NCBI RefSeq assembly: GCF_000518885.1
Contig: NZ_JAEL01000011.1
Location: 21,730-85,729 of the forward strand
Direction: 5' to 3'
Source: Bacillus sp. J33
GTDB lineage: Bacteria > Bacillota > Bacilli > Bacillales > Cytobacillaceae
DNA length: 64,000 nucleotides
The notes under the pieces were generated by a model. It was not told the DNA's origin. It searched no databases and worked only from the letters and a program-made list of their open reading frames with translations. Within the stretch, counting starts at the first letter, position 1. The number at the start of each line of letters is the position of its first letter. Position numbers and translations under genes: made by a program. This document shows, piece by piece, positions 8,613 to 18,965 of this stretch.

Positions 8613-9308
8613 TTAAGTACCCAGTAACGGCTCCATGATAATTTCAGCTTTTTTTTCCAAAGTGAATTGGATGTTCTCATCTACTAATGTATCCTTTACT
8701 CCACCTGTTAAGTTGAGGGCAGAGGTGAGTACATCCGCATCACCTATAGCACTAATAACAAAGGGTGCTGGATGCTGATATCCATCAATTTCAATTACTG
8801 GGCCATTGCACACTACATAGGAACTGTGGGATAGCCTCTGACCATTAATGGAAACAGCAGCTGCTCCGGAAATATAGAGTTCATTAATAACCTTAAATAC
8901 GTGGTGCTCATGAACTATATAGTTATTAATATTTTCCTCATCCGGATTATAGTCACCGTCTGCAAGAGTCACCTCTACACCTTCACCTTTGACTTTAACT
9001 TTTCCGAGATGCATTCTGTACTTCTCTGCATCTTCAGCCAAGTTGAAATATACCTGTGCTTCCTGTGACAGTTCTTTTTCAATTTCCAGGACCGTTTCCT
9101 GTTTTTCATTAAGCTCTTTTTGAAGTGCCCTATTTTTTTCCTCCAGCTCTACCAGCTGATTTCGCAGTTCCAAATCTCTTTCCCATTGCTTTCCTGTCAT
9201 TGAAGGTTTATCATTATCCCCCTGTGTAAGGTGGTAGGAAAAAGCCATCATATATCCCAGCACAAGAAAGACCAATGAGAGAATCACATGATTACCCTTC
9301 ACCTTCAT
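8613..9308 (-). CDS. ylxW: DUF881 protein YlxW
   Basis: This is a DUF881 protein with one N-terminal transmembrane segment (VILSLVFLVLGYMMAF), a coiled coil of about 45 residues (LVELEEKNRALQKELNEK), and the conserved C-terminal domain (VEVTLADGDYNP, VSINGQRLSHSSYVV). Function unknown; paralogous to the neighbour ylxX. The frame is open up to 9347, but that start overlaps divIB by 56 bp and has no ribosome site. M14 at 9308 is preferred by comparison with B. subtilis. A GTG at 9290 is also possible, since GGTGAAGGG lies before it. Confidence 0.85.
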   Translation of the reverse strand: MKVKGNHVILSLVFLVLGYMMAFSYHLTQGDNDKPSMTGKQWERDLELRNQLVELEEKNRALQKELNEKQETVLEIEKELSQEAQVYFNLAEDAEKYRMHLGKVKVKGEGVEVTLADGDYNPDEENINNYIVHEHHVFKVINELYISGAAAVSINGQRLSHSSYVVCNGPVIEIDGYQHPAPFVISAIGDADVLTSALNLTGGVKDTLVDENIQFTLEKKAEIIMEPLLGT

Positions 9309-10086
9309 TTTCTTCTTCTTCAACCTTTTCAGCTCCCTCATTTTCATAAGGCGTAAAATAAGAGCCTACTTCCAAATCAATGATGCCTTTTTGTTCCGGA
9401 TCCAGCTGGCTTACAATCGAAGGGTAATGTGCCATTTTCTCTGAAAAGCTTCTTAAAGTTGCACTAACCTCAAACCCATCATTCATATATAAAGTAATAT
9501 GATAAGAGTCAGTATCATTGGGAGTGTGCTGTATTTCGGATATGGAGTTTAAAACCTCTTCAGGCAAAGTCTCAAGCTCCCCAATCATCATGTCAAGAAT
9601 AGCCCCTTCGGAGAATCCAATTAGTATAGGAGCGTTAACCGGAATCTCGGCGACCTTTTCATCCTTTAGAATCTTTCCATTTTCCATAACCGGCAAATAA
9701 TGCTTCTCTTTTGTTATGTAGGCAATGCGTTTTAGCTCATCCACCTGTATTTCAACTGTGTTTGGCAGGTGAATTTTCACACTGGAAGATTTTATTTCGG
9801 GCAACTCTTTTAGTTTACCCTCTATAACCTCTTCCTCAACCTTCCAAATATTTGTTTTTTCGGTAATACCGCTGATTTGTATTATTTCTTCTTTATCATA
9901 TATTGAATTTCCGGTTACCCTGATGTGTTTAATATGACTTAAGGGCGATTGAAAGTAAATGACTAAAAGAATTAACGAGAAAAAAAGCAAAAGCAAAAAT
10001 ATCAGCCTTCTGTTCGCTTTTTTACGCCTCTGCTGTTTCAGCTTCGGTATTCGGTCCTCAAGCGAGACAACCTTACTTTTCTCCAC
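9292..10086 (-). CDS. divIB: Cell division protein DivIB (FtsQ)
   Basis: The 264-residue bitopic protein has a basic cytoplasmic N-terminus (about 30 residues), one transmembrane helix (LIFLLLLFFSLILLVIYF), a POTRA domain (IKHIRVTGNSIYDKEEII), a beta domain and an acidic tail (EKVEEEENEGEG). It forms the divisome core with FtsL and DivIC. GTG 10086 after GGGGTGAATTTATA matches the family start (VEKSKVVSLEDRIPK). The 26 extra in-frame codons to 10164 look non-coding. Its 3' end overlaps ylxW. Confidence 0.95.
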   Translation of the reverse strand: MEKSKVVSLEDRIPKLKQQRRKKANRRLIFLLLLFFSLILLVIYFQSPLSHIKHIRVTGNSIYDKEEIIQISGITEKTNIWKVEEEVIEGKLKELPEIKSSSVKIHLPNTVEIQVDELKRIAYITKEKHYLPVMENGKILKDEKVAEIPVNAPILIGFSEGAILDMMIGELETLPEEVLNSISEIQHTPNDTDSYHITLYMNDGFEVSATLRSFSEKMAHYPSIVSQLDPEQKGIIDLEVGSYFTPYENEGAEKVEEEENEGEG

Positions 10087-10581
10087 TATAAATTCACCCC
10101 ACATAGAAAAAGCATAAGGCTTCCGCCCAATGGAGATATACAGACAAAAAGTGCTGCTTTCCAAGAAAAGCTATTGCTTCCGTTTGAAACGATGCTCTTC
10201 AAGAGGACCCGTCTGTATTCGCCGCACAATAAGGGCCTTAAGGTCCCTAGCCCAAAGAGCGTTGGACATATAGGCAACATCAGTATAAGTTGCCTTATTT
10301 TAAAGAACAAGGCGGTCTAATTGTGTCCTGCTTTAGAAATATTTTCTTAGAAAAAGGCTCTTTTCTCATAATAGACTTCATTAGCCGCCTGAAAAGCAGC
10401 AAACCTTACGAAAACAGCCTGGAAAAAAGAGTATCTTAACGGCTTGTCCATTTCTTTTATTAATTGAATTTATAAGGGAAGAGAACGGCATGCTTTTCCA
10501 TGCCGTTTCTATTACCGTTTTTTGTATATCTAAGAAATTATTATATCACAATAAATGGAATTCGTAAGGTATAAATCCCCG
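10087..10581. other. Intergenic region between murB and divIB
   Basis: No convincing gene. It contains a deleted MITE-like copy (10356-10419), a 9-bp inverted repeat AACGGCATG/CATGCCGTT (10484-10507) and a 7-bp inverted repeat near 10273-10300 (AGGCAAC/GTTGCCT). None is followed by a clean T-run on the minus strand, so no terminator is claimed. Confidence 0.6.
10356..10419. repeat. MITE-like element, 64-bp internally deleted copy
   Basis: It starts GGCTCTTTTCTCATA and ends TTACGAAAACAGCC, the two ends of the 286-bp element at 49724-50009, with the whole core missing. The flanks TAGAAAAA (10348-10355) and TGGAAAAA (10420-10427) match at 7 of 8 positions, a probable decayed target-site duplication. 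Confidence 0.8.
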
Positions 10582-11490
10582 TTACTTTCGGCCGATTATT
10601 TCAACTTCTGTTTCCATTTTTACACCATACAATTCAAAGATTGTATCTTTGATGTGCTGGATCAAAGCAAGGACATCTTCTGCTTTTGCATTACCGGCAT
10701 TGACAATAAAGTTTCCGTGCATTTCAGATATTTGAGCCCCGCCGATTGAATGTCCTTTCAAGCCTGCTTTTTCAACAAGCTGACCTGCATAATCAGGAAG
10801 CGGGTTTCGGAAAATACTGCCTGCACAAGGATAATTCCAAGGCTGGGTATCCTTGCGGTAATCTTTGTTTTTTTGCATTGCAGAAGAAATCAGTTCCCTG
10901 TCTCCCTCTTTAAGCTGGAAGACAGCTTCAGCAACCACTCCTGGACGTTTTTTCTGCAGGACGGAAGTTCTATATGAGAATTCCATCTCCTCATTTGAGA
11001 GCCATTCCATCTTTCCATCTTCAAAAAGGATATGAGCCTTTGTTAAAATTTTGGAAATATCAGAGCCATGGGCGCCTGCATTCATATATACCGCCCCGCC
11101 GACAGACCCTGGAATACCGCTCGCAAATTCAAGTCCTGACAAACCCTTTTTGCTAATAATGGTTGATAGGGCAACTAAAGAGTAACCTCCCCCTACCTTT
11201 AACTCCGTACCATTCAGGTCCATTTCATCCATACCGCGGCCCAATTTGATTACCGCACCTTCAATTCCCTTATCCAAAACAAGCAAGTTGGACCCTCTTC
11301 CAATAGCCGTCCACTTAATTTTATACTGCCGGATCAGTTCCATCGTCTTTCCAAGATTTTCAATGGATGAGGGCTCAATAAACAAGTCGGCAGGTCCGCC
11401 GATTTTCATAGTTGTGTGGTTGGCCATAGGCTCGTTTTCTTTGATTGTGCCAACATTCAATTCTCTAAGTTTGTTAATAAATTCGTCCAT
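10582..11490 (-). CDS. murB: UDP-N-acetylenolpyruvoylglucosamine reductase MurB
   Basis: The 302-residue flavoenzyme reduces UDP-GlcNAc-enolpyruvate to UDP-MurNAc with NADPH. FAD-binding ([15 protein letters not shown]), substrate motif ([18 protein letters not shown]), the catalytic serine region (CAGSIFRNP) and the C-terminal [12 protein letters not shown] are visible. ATG 11490 follows GGGAGGTATAT; an extension to 11517 is not supported. It sits between murG and divIB as in B. subtilis, but a gap of almost 500 bp separates it from divIB. Confidence 0.97.
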   Translation of the reverse strand: MDEFINKLRELNVGTIKENEPMANHTTMKIGGPADLFIEPSSIENLGKTMELIRQYKIKWTAIGRGSNLLVLDKGIEGAVIKLGRGMDEMDLNGTELKVGGGYSLVALSTIISKKGLSGLEFASGIPGSVGGAVYMNAGAHGSDISKILTKAHILFEDGKMEWLSNEEMEFSYRTSVLQKKRPGVVAEAVFQLKEGDRELISSAMQKNKDYRKDTQPWNYPCAGSIFRNPLPDYAGQLVEKAGLKGHSIGGAQISEMHGNFIVNAGNAKAEDVLALIQHIKDTIFELYGVKMETEVEIIGRK

Positions 11491-11677
11491 ATATACCTCC
11501 CTTTCTCCCAATAGCAAATTCGGAAAGCAATCCCCTTTAAAACCATTTGATGGGAAAAATGCAATAAACGTCCGATTTGTTAATGAATCATTACTAGCTA
11601 AAAACGTATTTACATCTGAAAGTTTCTTTTTTTCTCAACCTAAATTTATTTATTCTATGCATATTAGGCAGTCAAGG

Positions 11678-12781
11678 CTACTTTACCTTTCCGGATACCA
11701 ATTCGTCCATTAAATTATAGACTCTTATTGCTGCGTCCGGAATTCCCAACTTACCGGAAGCGGTCCTCATGTCCTTCATTTTATTAGAATCAAGGAGAAT
11801 TTTATCAATGCTATCAATAAGTTTTTTGCCTGTTAATTCCTTTTCATGAAGCAGCTCTGCAGCACCGTGGTCACTTAGGGCCCTCGCGTTCTTTTCCTGG
11901 TGGTTATTTGTTACATATGGGCTTGGAATTAGTATGCTTGGCACTCCCAGCGATGTGATTTCCGCCAGTGTTGTAGCACCTGCCCGGGAAACAACCAGGT
12001 CCACTCCTGCAAGAACTTCAGGCATATTATGAATGAATGGTTTGATGACTACATTATCCGGGCTGCCAACCAGCTCAACCTCTTTCTTAACATCCTCATA
12101 ATGGACATCGCCGGTAATATATAAAACCTGGTAAGGTTTTTCTCCCAGTTCGGCAAGTGTCTTTATTACAGCTTCATTAATTGGCCTGGCCCCTCTGCTA
12201 CCGCCAAAAATTAAAACAGCAGGTATCCCGGTCTTTAAACCAGCCGATAGCCTTCCTTTGATTCCATCTTTCCCCAGTACTTCAGATGCACGCGGATTGC
12301 CTGTTAAAATCGTTTTATTCTTAGGAAAGAAATCTTTTGCCTCTTCAAAACAGACAGCAATTCGGTCGACATATCTGCTTAGGAACTTATTGGTTAATCC
12401 CGGGACACTATTTTGTTCATGGATGATGGTCGGGATGCCAAGCTTTGCCGCTGCATAGACAACTGGCCCGCATACATAACCGCCCGTGCCAATTACAACA
12501 TCTGCTTTGAAATTTCTAAGCATTTTTTTGCTGTTGCGGACTCCTTTTAAAAACCTTAACACTGTTTTCACATTTTCTAAAGAAATCTTTCTTCTAAAAC
12601 CGGTTATATGTATAGCTTTAAAAGGTATGTCTTCACGTTTGACGATCGTACTTTCCAATCCTTTTTCAGTGCCTATATAAAGAAATTCGGCATCTTTATG
12701 TTCTTTCTGTATTTCTCTAATAAGCGCAAGAGCCGGATAGATATGTCCGCCGGTCCCTCCGCCGCTAATCGCTATTTTCAT
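11678..12781 (-). CDS. murG: UDP-GlcNAc:lipid I GlcNAc transferase MurG
   Basis: The 367-residue GT-B glycosyltransferase makes lipid II from lipid I at the inner membrane face. The N-terminal [16 protein letters not shown] and the C-terminal [24 protein letters not shown] donor-binding region are diagnostic. ATG 12781 follows AAGAGGTGAAAGA. The reading frame is open for a further 60 codons upstream, but that part has no family match and overlaps a decayed repeat. A terminator lies between spoVE and murG, so murG probably has its own promoter. Confidence 0.97.
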   Translation of the reverse strand: MKIAISGGGTGGHIYPALALIREIQKEHKDAEFLYIGTEKGLESTIVKREDIPFKAIHITGFRRKISLENVKTVLRFLKGVRNSKKMLRNFKADVVIGTGGYVCGPVVYAAAKLGIPTIIHEQNSVPGLTNKFLSRYVDRIAVCFEEAKDFFPKNKTILTGNPRASEVLGKDGIKGRLSAGLKTGIPAVLIFGGSRGARPINEAVIKTLAELGEKPYQVLYITGDVHYEDVKKEVELVGSPDNVVIKPFIHNMPEVLAGVDLVVSRAGATTLAEITSLGVPSILIPSPYVTNNHQEKNARALSDHGAAELLHEKELTGKKLIDSIDKILLDSNKMKDMRTASGKLGIPDAAIRVYNLMDELVSGKVK

Positions 12782-12812
12782 TCTTTCACCTCTTAAAAGA
12801 GTCGTATATAAA

Positions 12813-12887
12813 GACTTTGTTAATTTTCCTGTTGGCTCTGCTTCCAAAAAAATAGTGTCAGAATCAACAATCTGCTTTAACAAAGTC
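12813..12887. repeat. Decayed short MITE-like copy upstream of murG
   Basis: The ends GACTTTGTTAA and TTAACAAAGTC are perfect inverted repeats. They resemble the ends of the 46342-46545 copy (GGCTCTGTTAA / TTAACACAGCC), including the inner CCTGTTG and AATCAACAATC blocks. The core is missing, and no convincing target duplication remains. It lies 32 bp upstream of the murG start, presumably in its leader. Confidence 0.55.
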
Positions 12888-13127
12888 ATAAAAAAAGAAA
12901 AGATTAAATTGCCCAGCTCTTTTCTTTCCGCGAGATGATTATCCAATGGCAGAGTGAACATCCATATAAAAAATCACTCCCCCGCATTACCCTATTCTAC
13001 TATATTTAAAACAGATAGATAGGAGCAGAAAACATAATGTTAAAGAAATGTAATAATGCATAACCTTTTAAAGATTGCCTTTAAAGGAATCATTTTAGCT
13101 GGAACAGCTTTTTTCTGCGCTAGATTC

Positions 13128-13157
13128 CAAAAAAGAAACCCTGCATGGCAGGGTTTC
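13128..13157 (-). terminator. Terminator after spoVE
   Basis: GAAACCCTGC (13135-13144) pairs with GCAGGGTTTC (13148-13157). On the minus strand TTTTTT follows the stem. It lies 27 bp beyond the spoVE stop, before murG. The remaining 400-bp spacer up to murG holds only this and the decayed repeat. Confidence 0.85.
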
Positions 13158-13183
13158 ACAAAAACGCATGATCAGAACTGCTT

Positions 13184-14284
13184 CTAGTAGCGTGCATAAC
13201 GGCTGATATTAAGCAGAACGCCTATAGCCATAAGCATAAGGGTTAGTGATGAACCTCCATAGCTCAGAAAAGGAAGTGTAATGCCGGTAACGGGCATCAG
13301 GCCAGTAACAACACCAATATTAATCATTACTTGTATGGCAACCATAGCGATAATTCCAACTGCCAGAAAGCTCCCATAAAGGTCCGGTGCCCCTAATGCA
13401 ATTCGTATTCCACGCCATAGAAGGAGCGCAAATAATAATAGTACAAACGAACCTCCAATAAAACCCAGCTCTTCTGCCAGAATTGCAAAAATAAAGTCTG
13501 TTTGCGGCTCTGGAAGGTAAAAGAATTTTTGTCTGCTTTGCCCCAGCCCCAAACCGAATAATCCTCCTGGTCCGATCGCATAAAGGGATTGAATAATTTG
13601 GAATCCGCTCCCCAAAGGATCTTCCCATGGATCAAGGAAGGAGGTAATGCGCTTTATTCTGTATGGCGCTGATAGAACAAGTGCTACAAACCCTGCCAAT
13701 CCCGCTATCCCAAACCATACAAAATGGCTTATTCTCGCACCTGCAATAAAAATCATAACCACGCAAGTTCCGACCATAACGGTCCCTGTTCCCAAGTCAG
13801 GCTGAAGCATAATCAATCCGAAGGCTAAAAAAACAAGTCCCAAAGAAGGGACAAGCCCATTTCTAAAAGACGTAATGAGTTTCTGTTTTTCGGACAGGAA
13901 TTTTGCCATAAACACAATCATGGCCAGTTTCATAAATTCCGAAGGCTGTATGGAGAATGCCCCTACACCAATCCAGCTCCTTGAGCCGTTTCGAACATTT
14001 CCGATCCCCGGAATCAGCACCAAAAGCAGGAGGACAAAGCAGACTATAATCAGCGCTTTAGCCCATGTCCTCCAGGTCCAATAATCTACATTCATAATAA
14101 AAAACATGGCTATAATTCCAACCCCTGCAAAAAGCATTTGCCTCTTTGCAAAGAAAAATGAATCATCAAATTTATAATCTGCCCAAATCGCACTTGCGCT
14201 ATAAACCATAGTTAAGCCTACAGCAAGCAGCATAAAAGTGACAATCATTAATATAAAGTCGGGAGTGGTTTTTTTTGTCGGCAA
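13184..14284 (-). CDS. spoVE: Stage V sporulation protein E, SEDS glycosyltransferase
   Basis: The 366-residue polytopic SEDS-family (FtsW/RodA) peptidoglycan polymerase has about ten transmembrane segments. Characteristic stretches are NGSRSWIGVGAFSIQPSEF, LLQPDLGTGTVMV-like and GLMPVTGITLPFLSYGGSS. SpoVE works with the class B PBP SpoVD to make spore cortex peptidoglycan. The TTG at 14284 follows GAGGTG and gives exactly the B. subtilis length; the ATG at 14305 lacks a ribosome site. Identity with SpoVE rather than FtsW rests on position (murD-spoVE-murG). Confidence 0.94.
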   Translation of the reverse strand: MPTKKTTPDFILMIVTFMLLAVGLTMVYSASAIWADYKFDDSFFFAKRQMLFAGVGIIAMFFIMNVDYWTWRTWAKALIIVCFVLLLLVLIPGIGNVRNGSRSWIGVGAFSIQPSEFMKLAMIVFMAKFLSEKQKLITSFRNGLVPSLGLVFLAFGLIMLQPDLGTGTVMVGTCVVMIFIAGARISHFVWFGIAGLAGFVALVLSAPYRIKRITSFLDPWEDPLGSGFQIIQSLYAIGPGGLFGLGLGQSRQKFFYLPEPQTDFIFAILAEELGFIGGSFVLLLFALLLWRGIRIALGAPDLYGSFLAVGIIAMVAIQVMINIGVVTGLMPVTGITLPFLSYGGSSLTLMLMAIGVLLNISRYARY

Positions 14285-14444
14285 CCCAATACACCTCGAA
14301 TGCAAGTTTTAGGGCTAATCTAGAAAGCATTCCGAACCGGCAATTTCCCCCGGCCTTCTCTGCTGTTCCGTTTAAAAGCTCTAAATGTGCCGCGAAGCAG
14401 ATGTATGCCTAAGCTGTTCTCCCTCTAGTCCCGCAGACAAGCCC

Positions 14445-15797
14445 TTATTTAAGCTTATGCACCGCATCTATAAACATGTCTCCCCGAACCTCAAAAGTTT
14501 TATATTGGTCCCAGCTTGCACAAGCCGGAGACAGCAAAATCACATCCCCAGGCTCGGATAGCTTTAAGGCAGAAGGTACGGCTTTTTCAACATTATCGAC
14601 ACGCTCGATTATTTTTATTCCAGCTTCAAGAGCAGCCTTCTCAATCTTTTCTGCAGTTTGTCCAAAGGTTACAATGGCTTTGACTTGCTTGAGCGACGGA
14701 ATGAGTTCTTCAAAGCCATTTCCGCGGTCAAGTCCGCCTGCAAGCAGAATAACAGGATCACTAAAAGCCGATATGGCATTTTTCGTTGCCAAAATATTTG
14801 TTGCTTTAGAATCATTATAAAATTTTCTGCTCTGGAATTCTCCAACGTATTGCAGACGGTGTTTTACTCCGGCAAATGTGCCTAATATGCTGATAATTGC
14901 ATTATTTTCTACACCTGACAGCTTTGCTGCTGCCACCGACGATAAAATATTCTCAAGGTTATGTGCTCCTGGCAAGCTTACATCTCTTCTTTCCATCACC
15001 TTTTCACCATTGAAGCAGATCCATCCATCCTTTACATATGCCCCTTCATCCAGTTCCCTTGTGGTTGAAAAAGGGACAATTTTTGCTTTTGAGGCCGCAG
15101 CCACTTCCATTACTTTATCCTGATCGGCATTCACTATAAAATAATCACTGCTTGTCTGATTCATAGTTATATTTGCTTTGGCTGCATGATATTCTTCCCT
15201 GGTGCCATGGTAGTCCAGGTGTGCATCATACAGATTTGTCAAAATGGCAATTCGGGGCCTGAACTCCTTTATGCCCATAAGCTGAAATGAAGACAATTCA
15301 ATAACGATATTGTTTTCCTCAGATGCTTCCTGGGCAACTTCAGAAGCTACAGTCCCGATATTTCCAGCAATCAGGGGTTTTTTGCGGCCTTCCTGAAGCA
15401 TTTCAAATACCAGTGTAGTTGTCGTGGTTTTTCCATTTGTCCCAGTAATTGCTATAAAAGGAGCTTCAGAAACCTGATAGGCAAGCTCCACCTCTGTAAT
15501 AACCGGAATGCCTTTTTCCTGAGCCCCTTTAATCATGGGATTATGGTATGGAATTCCAGGGTTTTTAACAATCAGCTCAAACCCCTCTTCCAGCAGCTCA
15601 ATCGGATGGCCTCCGCAAATAACAGTGATTCCTTCCTCCAGCAGCCCCTGGGCTTCTGGGTTTTCAGCCAGCGGCTTAAAATCATTGACAGTCACAAATG
15701 CTCCGAGTCTATGTAATAGGGAAGCTGCACCAACCCCACTTTTTGCCAGACCTAAAACTAATATTTTTTTATGACGATAGCGATTCGTTTCCTTCAC
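14445..15797 (-). CDS. murD: UDP-N-acetylmuramoylalanine--D-glutamate ligase MurD
   Basis: The 450-residue Mur ligase adds D-glutamate to UDP-MurNAc-L-Ala. It has an N-terminal Rossmann-like UDP-binding domain ([17 protein letters not shown]), the ATP P-loop [12 protein letters not shown], the central ELSSFQL motif, and the C-terminal domain with NDSKATN and LLAGGLDRG. The GTG start at 15797 directly abuts the mraY stop, with GAGGTG inside the mraY 3' end, indicating translational coupling. Confidence 0.97.
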   Translation of the reverse strand: MKETNRYRHKKILVLGLAKSGVGAASLLHRLGAFVTVNDFKPLAENPEAQGLLEEGITVICGGHPIELLEEGFELIVKNPGIPYHNPMIKGAQEKGIPVITEVELAYQVSEAPFIAITGTNGKTTTTTLVFEMLQEGRKKPLIAGNIGTVASEVAQEASEENNIVIELSSFQLMGIKEFRPRIAILTNLYDAHLDYHGTREEYHAAKANITMNQTSSDYFIVNADQDKVMEVAAASKAKIVPFSTTRELDEGAYVKDGWICFNGEKVMERRDVSLPGAHNLENILSSVAAAKLSGVENNAIISILGTFAGVKHRLQYVGEFQSRKFYNDSKATNILATKNAISAFSDPVILLAGGLDRGNGFEELIPSLKQVKAIVTFGQTAEKIEKAALEAGIKIIERVDNVEKAVPSALKLSEPGDVILLSPACASWDQYKTFEVRGDMFIDAVHKLK

Positions 15798-16772
15798 TTA
15801 CACCCACACCTCAATATATATTCCGAGAATGGCAAACAGGAGGCCAACAGTCCAGAAGGTTACAACTACGCGCCATTCAGACCATCCCACCAGCTCATAA
15901 TGATGATGGAGCGGACTCATCCGAAAAATACGCTTCCCGGTCGTTTTAAATGAAGCTACCTGTAAAATAACGGATAGTGTTTCGATAACAAAAACACCGC
16001 CGATAATTATTAAAATAATTTCAAGCTTAGTTAGTATAGCAATCGTTGCAATTGCACCGCCTAAAGCCAGGGAGCCAGTATCACCCATAAATACCTTCGC
16101 TGGATGGGCATTAAAAACAAGAAAGCCCAATACTGCCCCTACAACAGCGACGGAAAAGATCGAAATTTCAAATTGTGACTGATTCCATGCCAATACCGCA
16201 AATGCTCCAAATGCAATCGCCGCAGTACCTGAAACAAGACCATCAAGGCCATCTGTGAGGTTCACTGCATTAGAGAACCCTACCAGCCAAAAAATAATAA
16301 AGAATACATACCACCAGCCCAAATCAAAAGAAAGGTCTGTAAGCGGGATATGTACTTCCGTGGAAAATTCATTTTGCCTGAAAACAAAATAAAAAATAAC
16401 CGAAATAAGAATCTGGCCCAGCAGCTTTTGCTTAGAAGTAAGTCCCAGATTCCGCTTCAAAGCTACCTTTATAAAGTCATCCAGGAATCCAAGAAGACCA
16501 AAACCCAATGTCACTAATAATAATAAATAGGTTTTAACGGTAGGTTCTGAAAATTTCCCTGTCATCAGCAAAGTTGTTGCTGTAATGGAGAGAAGGATCA
16601 TGATTCCGCCCATCGTCGGGGTACCCGTTTTTTTCTGATGGGATTTAGGCCCTTCTTCACGAATGCTTTGCCCGAATTTCAATCTTCTTAAGAAGGGAAT
16701 AAAGATGGGAGACAGCAAAACTGTTATTAAGAAGCCTGCCAATATCGTGAAGAAAACAACTTGCTCCATCAT
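15798..16772 (-). CDS. mraY: Phospho-MurNAc-pentapeptide transferase MraY
   Basis: The 324-residue membrane enzyme transfers phospho-MurNAc-pentapeptide to undecaprenyl phosphate, forming lipid I. About ten transmembrane helices and the family motifs [39 protein letters not shown] and [10 protein letters not shown] are visible. The start is ATG 16772 (a second ATG follows), with GGAAAGGAGGGG encoded inside the end of the preceding gene, 2 bp away. Confidence 0.97.
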   Translation of the reverse strand: MMEQVVFFTILAGFLITVLLSPIFIPFLRRLKFGQSIREEGPKSHQKKTGTPTMGGIMILLSITATTLLMTGKFSEPTVKTYLLLLVTLGFGLLGFLDDFIKVALKRNLGLTSKQKLLGQILISVIFYFVFRQNEFSTEVHIPLTDLSFDLGWWYVFFIIFWLVGFSNAVNLTDGLDGLVSGTAAIAFGAFAVLAWNQSQFEISIFSVAVVGAVLGFLVFNAHPAKVFMGDTGSLALGGAIATIAILTKLEIILIIIGGVFVIETLSVILQVASFKTTGKRIFRMSPLHHHYELVGWSEWRVVVTFWTVGLLFAILGIYIEVWV

Positions 16773-16774
16773 AA

Positions 16775-17221
16775 TTATCCCCTCCTTTCCTGATTTGCAT
16801 TTCCGGCAGCTTCATTCAATTTTTCTGCCATCACAGCAATATCATATGTTGCTTCGTTTTCTTTAAGACTTTTTTCATCTAAAAAAAGGAATTTAGTTGT
16901 GTTTATCATTTGTGCTTCGCTAATTTTTTCTAAATATAATTCCATGATATCCTTTAAGCCTTTCGTTAAGTCATTTGTATAAAAAATAGGAAAATGATTA
17001 GGTGTATATGCCGGTACCTGGTCTTTCTCAATCCACAGGGCAGCTACTGCCCCATTTCCAATTGCTCCTTTGAGATTCGCTGATTCTTCAATAGGAAGAT
17101 AGATTCCTTTTGGCTGAAGGATCGCAGAGGAAGCAGCTACCGTATGAAAATACAGCTCATTGTCCTTTATCCCAGATGTCTTTGGAAACAATTTCGCTAA
17201 ATCACCATACGTTAAATACAT
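16775..17221 (-). CDS. Stand-alone Mur-ligase N-terminal-like domain protein
   Basis: This 148-residue protein sits between murE and mraY with 1-2 bp gaps and a strong ribosome site (GAGGAGCGATAAA). Residues 20-105 follow the pattern of the UDP-MurNAc-binding N-terminal domain of MurE/Mur[21 protein letters not shown], then [11 protein letters not shown], then [20 protein letters not shown], corresponding to the DSR...pG.lFvp...a..nGA.A....v.d...AL..la pattern. The ATP-binding GTNGKT domain and the C-terminal ligase domain are absent, so it cannot be a ligase alone. B. subtilis has no gene here and carries murF elsewhere. It may be a murF remnant kept for coupling, or a UDP-MurNAc-peptide-binding accessory protein; neither is shown. 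Confidence 0.7.
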   Translation of the reverse strand: MYLTYGDLAKLFPKTSGIKDNELYFHTVAASSAILQPKGIYLPIEESANLKGAIGNGAVAALWIEKDQVPAYTPNHFPIFYTNDLTKGLKDIMELYLEKISEAQMINTTKFLFLDEKSLKENEATYDIAVMAEKLNEAAGNANQERRG

Positions 17222-17222
17222 T

Positions 17223-18683
17223 TTATCGCTCCTCTATCGCCTCTTTAGCAACAAGGCGGTCATCAAAATCAAACACCTGATTTCCAATTTGCTGATAAGT
17301 TTCATGACCTTTGCCTGCTATTAAAATCACATCGCCCTCACCGGCATTTTTCACTGCATAGTGAATTGCCTCTTTACGGTCAACGATTGTCTTATATTTT
17401 TCACCCTTTACTCCCTCTTCCATATCCCTTAAGATCTGATGCGGATCTTCACTGCGGGGGTTATCTGAAGTGAAGATCGGGTCGGTGCTATACTGGCATG
17501 CAATTTCTGCCATAAGCGGCCTTTTGGAACGGTCTCGGTCTCCACCGCAGCCGACTATTGCAAAAATTCTTTTCTCTGCAAATTGCTTAACAGTTTCCAA
17601 GGCGTTTTTCAAGCTGTCTGGGGTATGGGAATAGTCAACTATTACTGAAAAATCCTGACCTGCGTCAACCGTTTCGAACCTGCCGGAAACACCTTTTACT
17701 TCCTCGACAGATTTTATAATTTGTGCTATCGGTATCCCAGAGGCAACTCCAGCCCCAATACTCGCGAGGACATTGTACACGCTGAATTTGCCAATCATTT
17801 TAAGCGACACTTTGTGCTTGCCAAAAGGGCTAATCAATTCGAAAGCTGTACCTGCTGAAGACATTTCAATATTGACGGCACGAAGGTCTGCTTCATGATC
17901 AATGCCATAAGACAATACATGGGCTGCAGTTGATTTTTCATATTCCTCTGAAGCCGGATCATCCGCATTCAATACAGCATACTTTGGCTGTTCATGATTA
18001 AAAGCACTGCCAAGCTGAGCAAAAAGCAGCCCCTTAGCCCTGCGGTAATCATCCATCGTTTTATGGTAATCCAGGTGATCCTGAGTCAAGTTTGTAAACA
18101 CGGCAACATCAAAATCACAGCCATGAACACGGCCTTCATCCAAGGCATGGGAAGATACTTCCATAACAGCAGAGCTGACCCCAGCATCTTTCATTTTTTT
18201 GAATGTGCTTTGCAGGGTGAGACTTTCAGGTGTTGTATTTTTCACTTCAAAAGTCTCCTCGCCAATTTTCGTATACATGGTGCCTATTAATCCCGTTTTC
18301 TGACCTGCATCAGAAAGAATTTTTTCAATGAGATGGCTTGTTGTCGTTTTACCATTAGTGCCTGTAATTCCGATAAGATGAAGACTTTGGCTTGGCTGCC
18401 CGTAGAAAGCATCAGCAAGGACGGCCATTGCTCTCCGCGTATTTTTCACAAGAATTACTGGTATGTTCAAATCCAATTCCTTCTGAGCAATAACGGCAGC
18501 TGCTCCTTTTTCTGCAGCAGAAGCAGCAAAATCATGTCCATCAACCGTATAGCCTTCTATACACACAAATAAGCTGCCATCTGTTACTTTCCGGTTGTCG
18601 TTGACAATGGATGTAATTTCTGGATTTTCCCCGCTGTAAGACATATATGGCTGCAAATATTGCAGCAGCGTATGTAATTTCAT
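17223..18683 (-). CDS. murE: UDP-MurNAc-tripeptide synthetase MurE (meso-DAP type)
   Basis: The 486-residue ligase adds meso-diaminopimelate to UDP-MurNAc-L-Ala-D-Glu. Visible are the N-domain ([27 protein letters not shown]), P-loop [33 protein letters not shown], the [12 protein letters not shown] motif, and DNPRSEDP, typical of DAP-adding enzymes. ATG 18683 matches the B. subtilis start ([10 protein letters not shown]) with GAGAGGAATG upstream; earlier in-frame ATGs at 18692 and 18701 are less likely. It is followed by the small Mur-N-domain gene. Confidence 0.96.
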   Translation of the reverse strand: MKLHTLLQYLQPYMSYSGENPEITSIVNDNRKVTDGSLFVCIEGYTVDGHDFAASAAEKGAAAVIAQKELDLNIPVILVKNTRRAMAVLADAFYGQPSQSLHLIGITGTNGKTTTSHLIEKILSDAGQKTGLIGTMYTKIGEETFEVKNTTPESLTLQSTFKKMKDAGVSSAVMEVSSHALDEGRVHGCDFDVAVFTNLTQDHLDYHKTMDDYRRAKGLLFAQLGSAFNHEQPKYAVLNADDPASEEYEKSTAAHVLSYGIDHEADLRAVNIEMSSAGTAFELISPFGKHKVSLKMIGKFSVYNVLASIGAGVASGIPIAQIIKSVEEVKGVSGRFETVDAGQDFSVIVDYSHTPDSLKNALETVKQFAEKRIFAIVGCGGDRDRSKRPLMAEIACQYSTDPIFTSDNPRSEDPHQILRDMEEGVKGEKYKTIVDRKEAIHYAVKNAGEGDVILIAGKGHETYQQIGNQVFDFDDRLVAKEAIEER

Positions 18684-18924
18684 ATTTTTCATTCCTCTCA
18701 TTCTAAAGCAACGCTATCTGTTTTCCTCTTTAAATAGCAATCTGGATTCCTTGCAGATTTTTAAGATCTATTTGCCGGCAGGAGAAGAATAATCAAAAGT
18801 TTTGGAATCTTAATTGAACTTCCCCAAAATCATGGCGTTATATATTGTACATGATAATTGCCTTTTTAGCCATTTAATCATTCACCTTTTCACAATGTAT
18901 GTTAAAGTATTCTTCTCAAAACAC

Positions 18925-18956
18925 AAAAATTCAGGCGGCGCAAATTGTGCCGCCCT
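18925..18956 (-). terminator. Terminator between spoVD and murE
   Basis: GGCGGC (18934-18939) and GCCGCC (18949-18954) form a GC-rich stem. T-rich tracts lie on both sides, so it could act in either direction. It lies just after the spoVD stop. The rest of the spacer to murE (about 240 bp) shows nothing I can name. Confidence 0.65.
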
Positions 18957-18965
18957 TTTTGGCTG

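Noticed and set aside
12782..12961. In-frame 60-codon extension upstream of murG
   Set aside because: No family similarity, overlaps a decayed repeat, and the ATG at 12781 has a proper ribosome site.
16775..17221. Calling the gene a truncated murF pseudogene
   Set aside because: The frame is intact with its own ribosome site and precise spacing to both neighbours, and there is no trailing murF sequence; kept as a small gene of unknown role.
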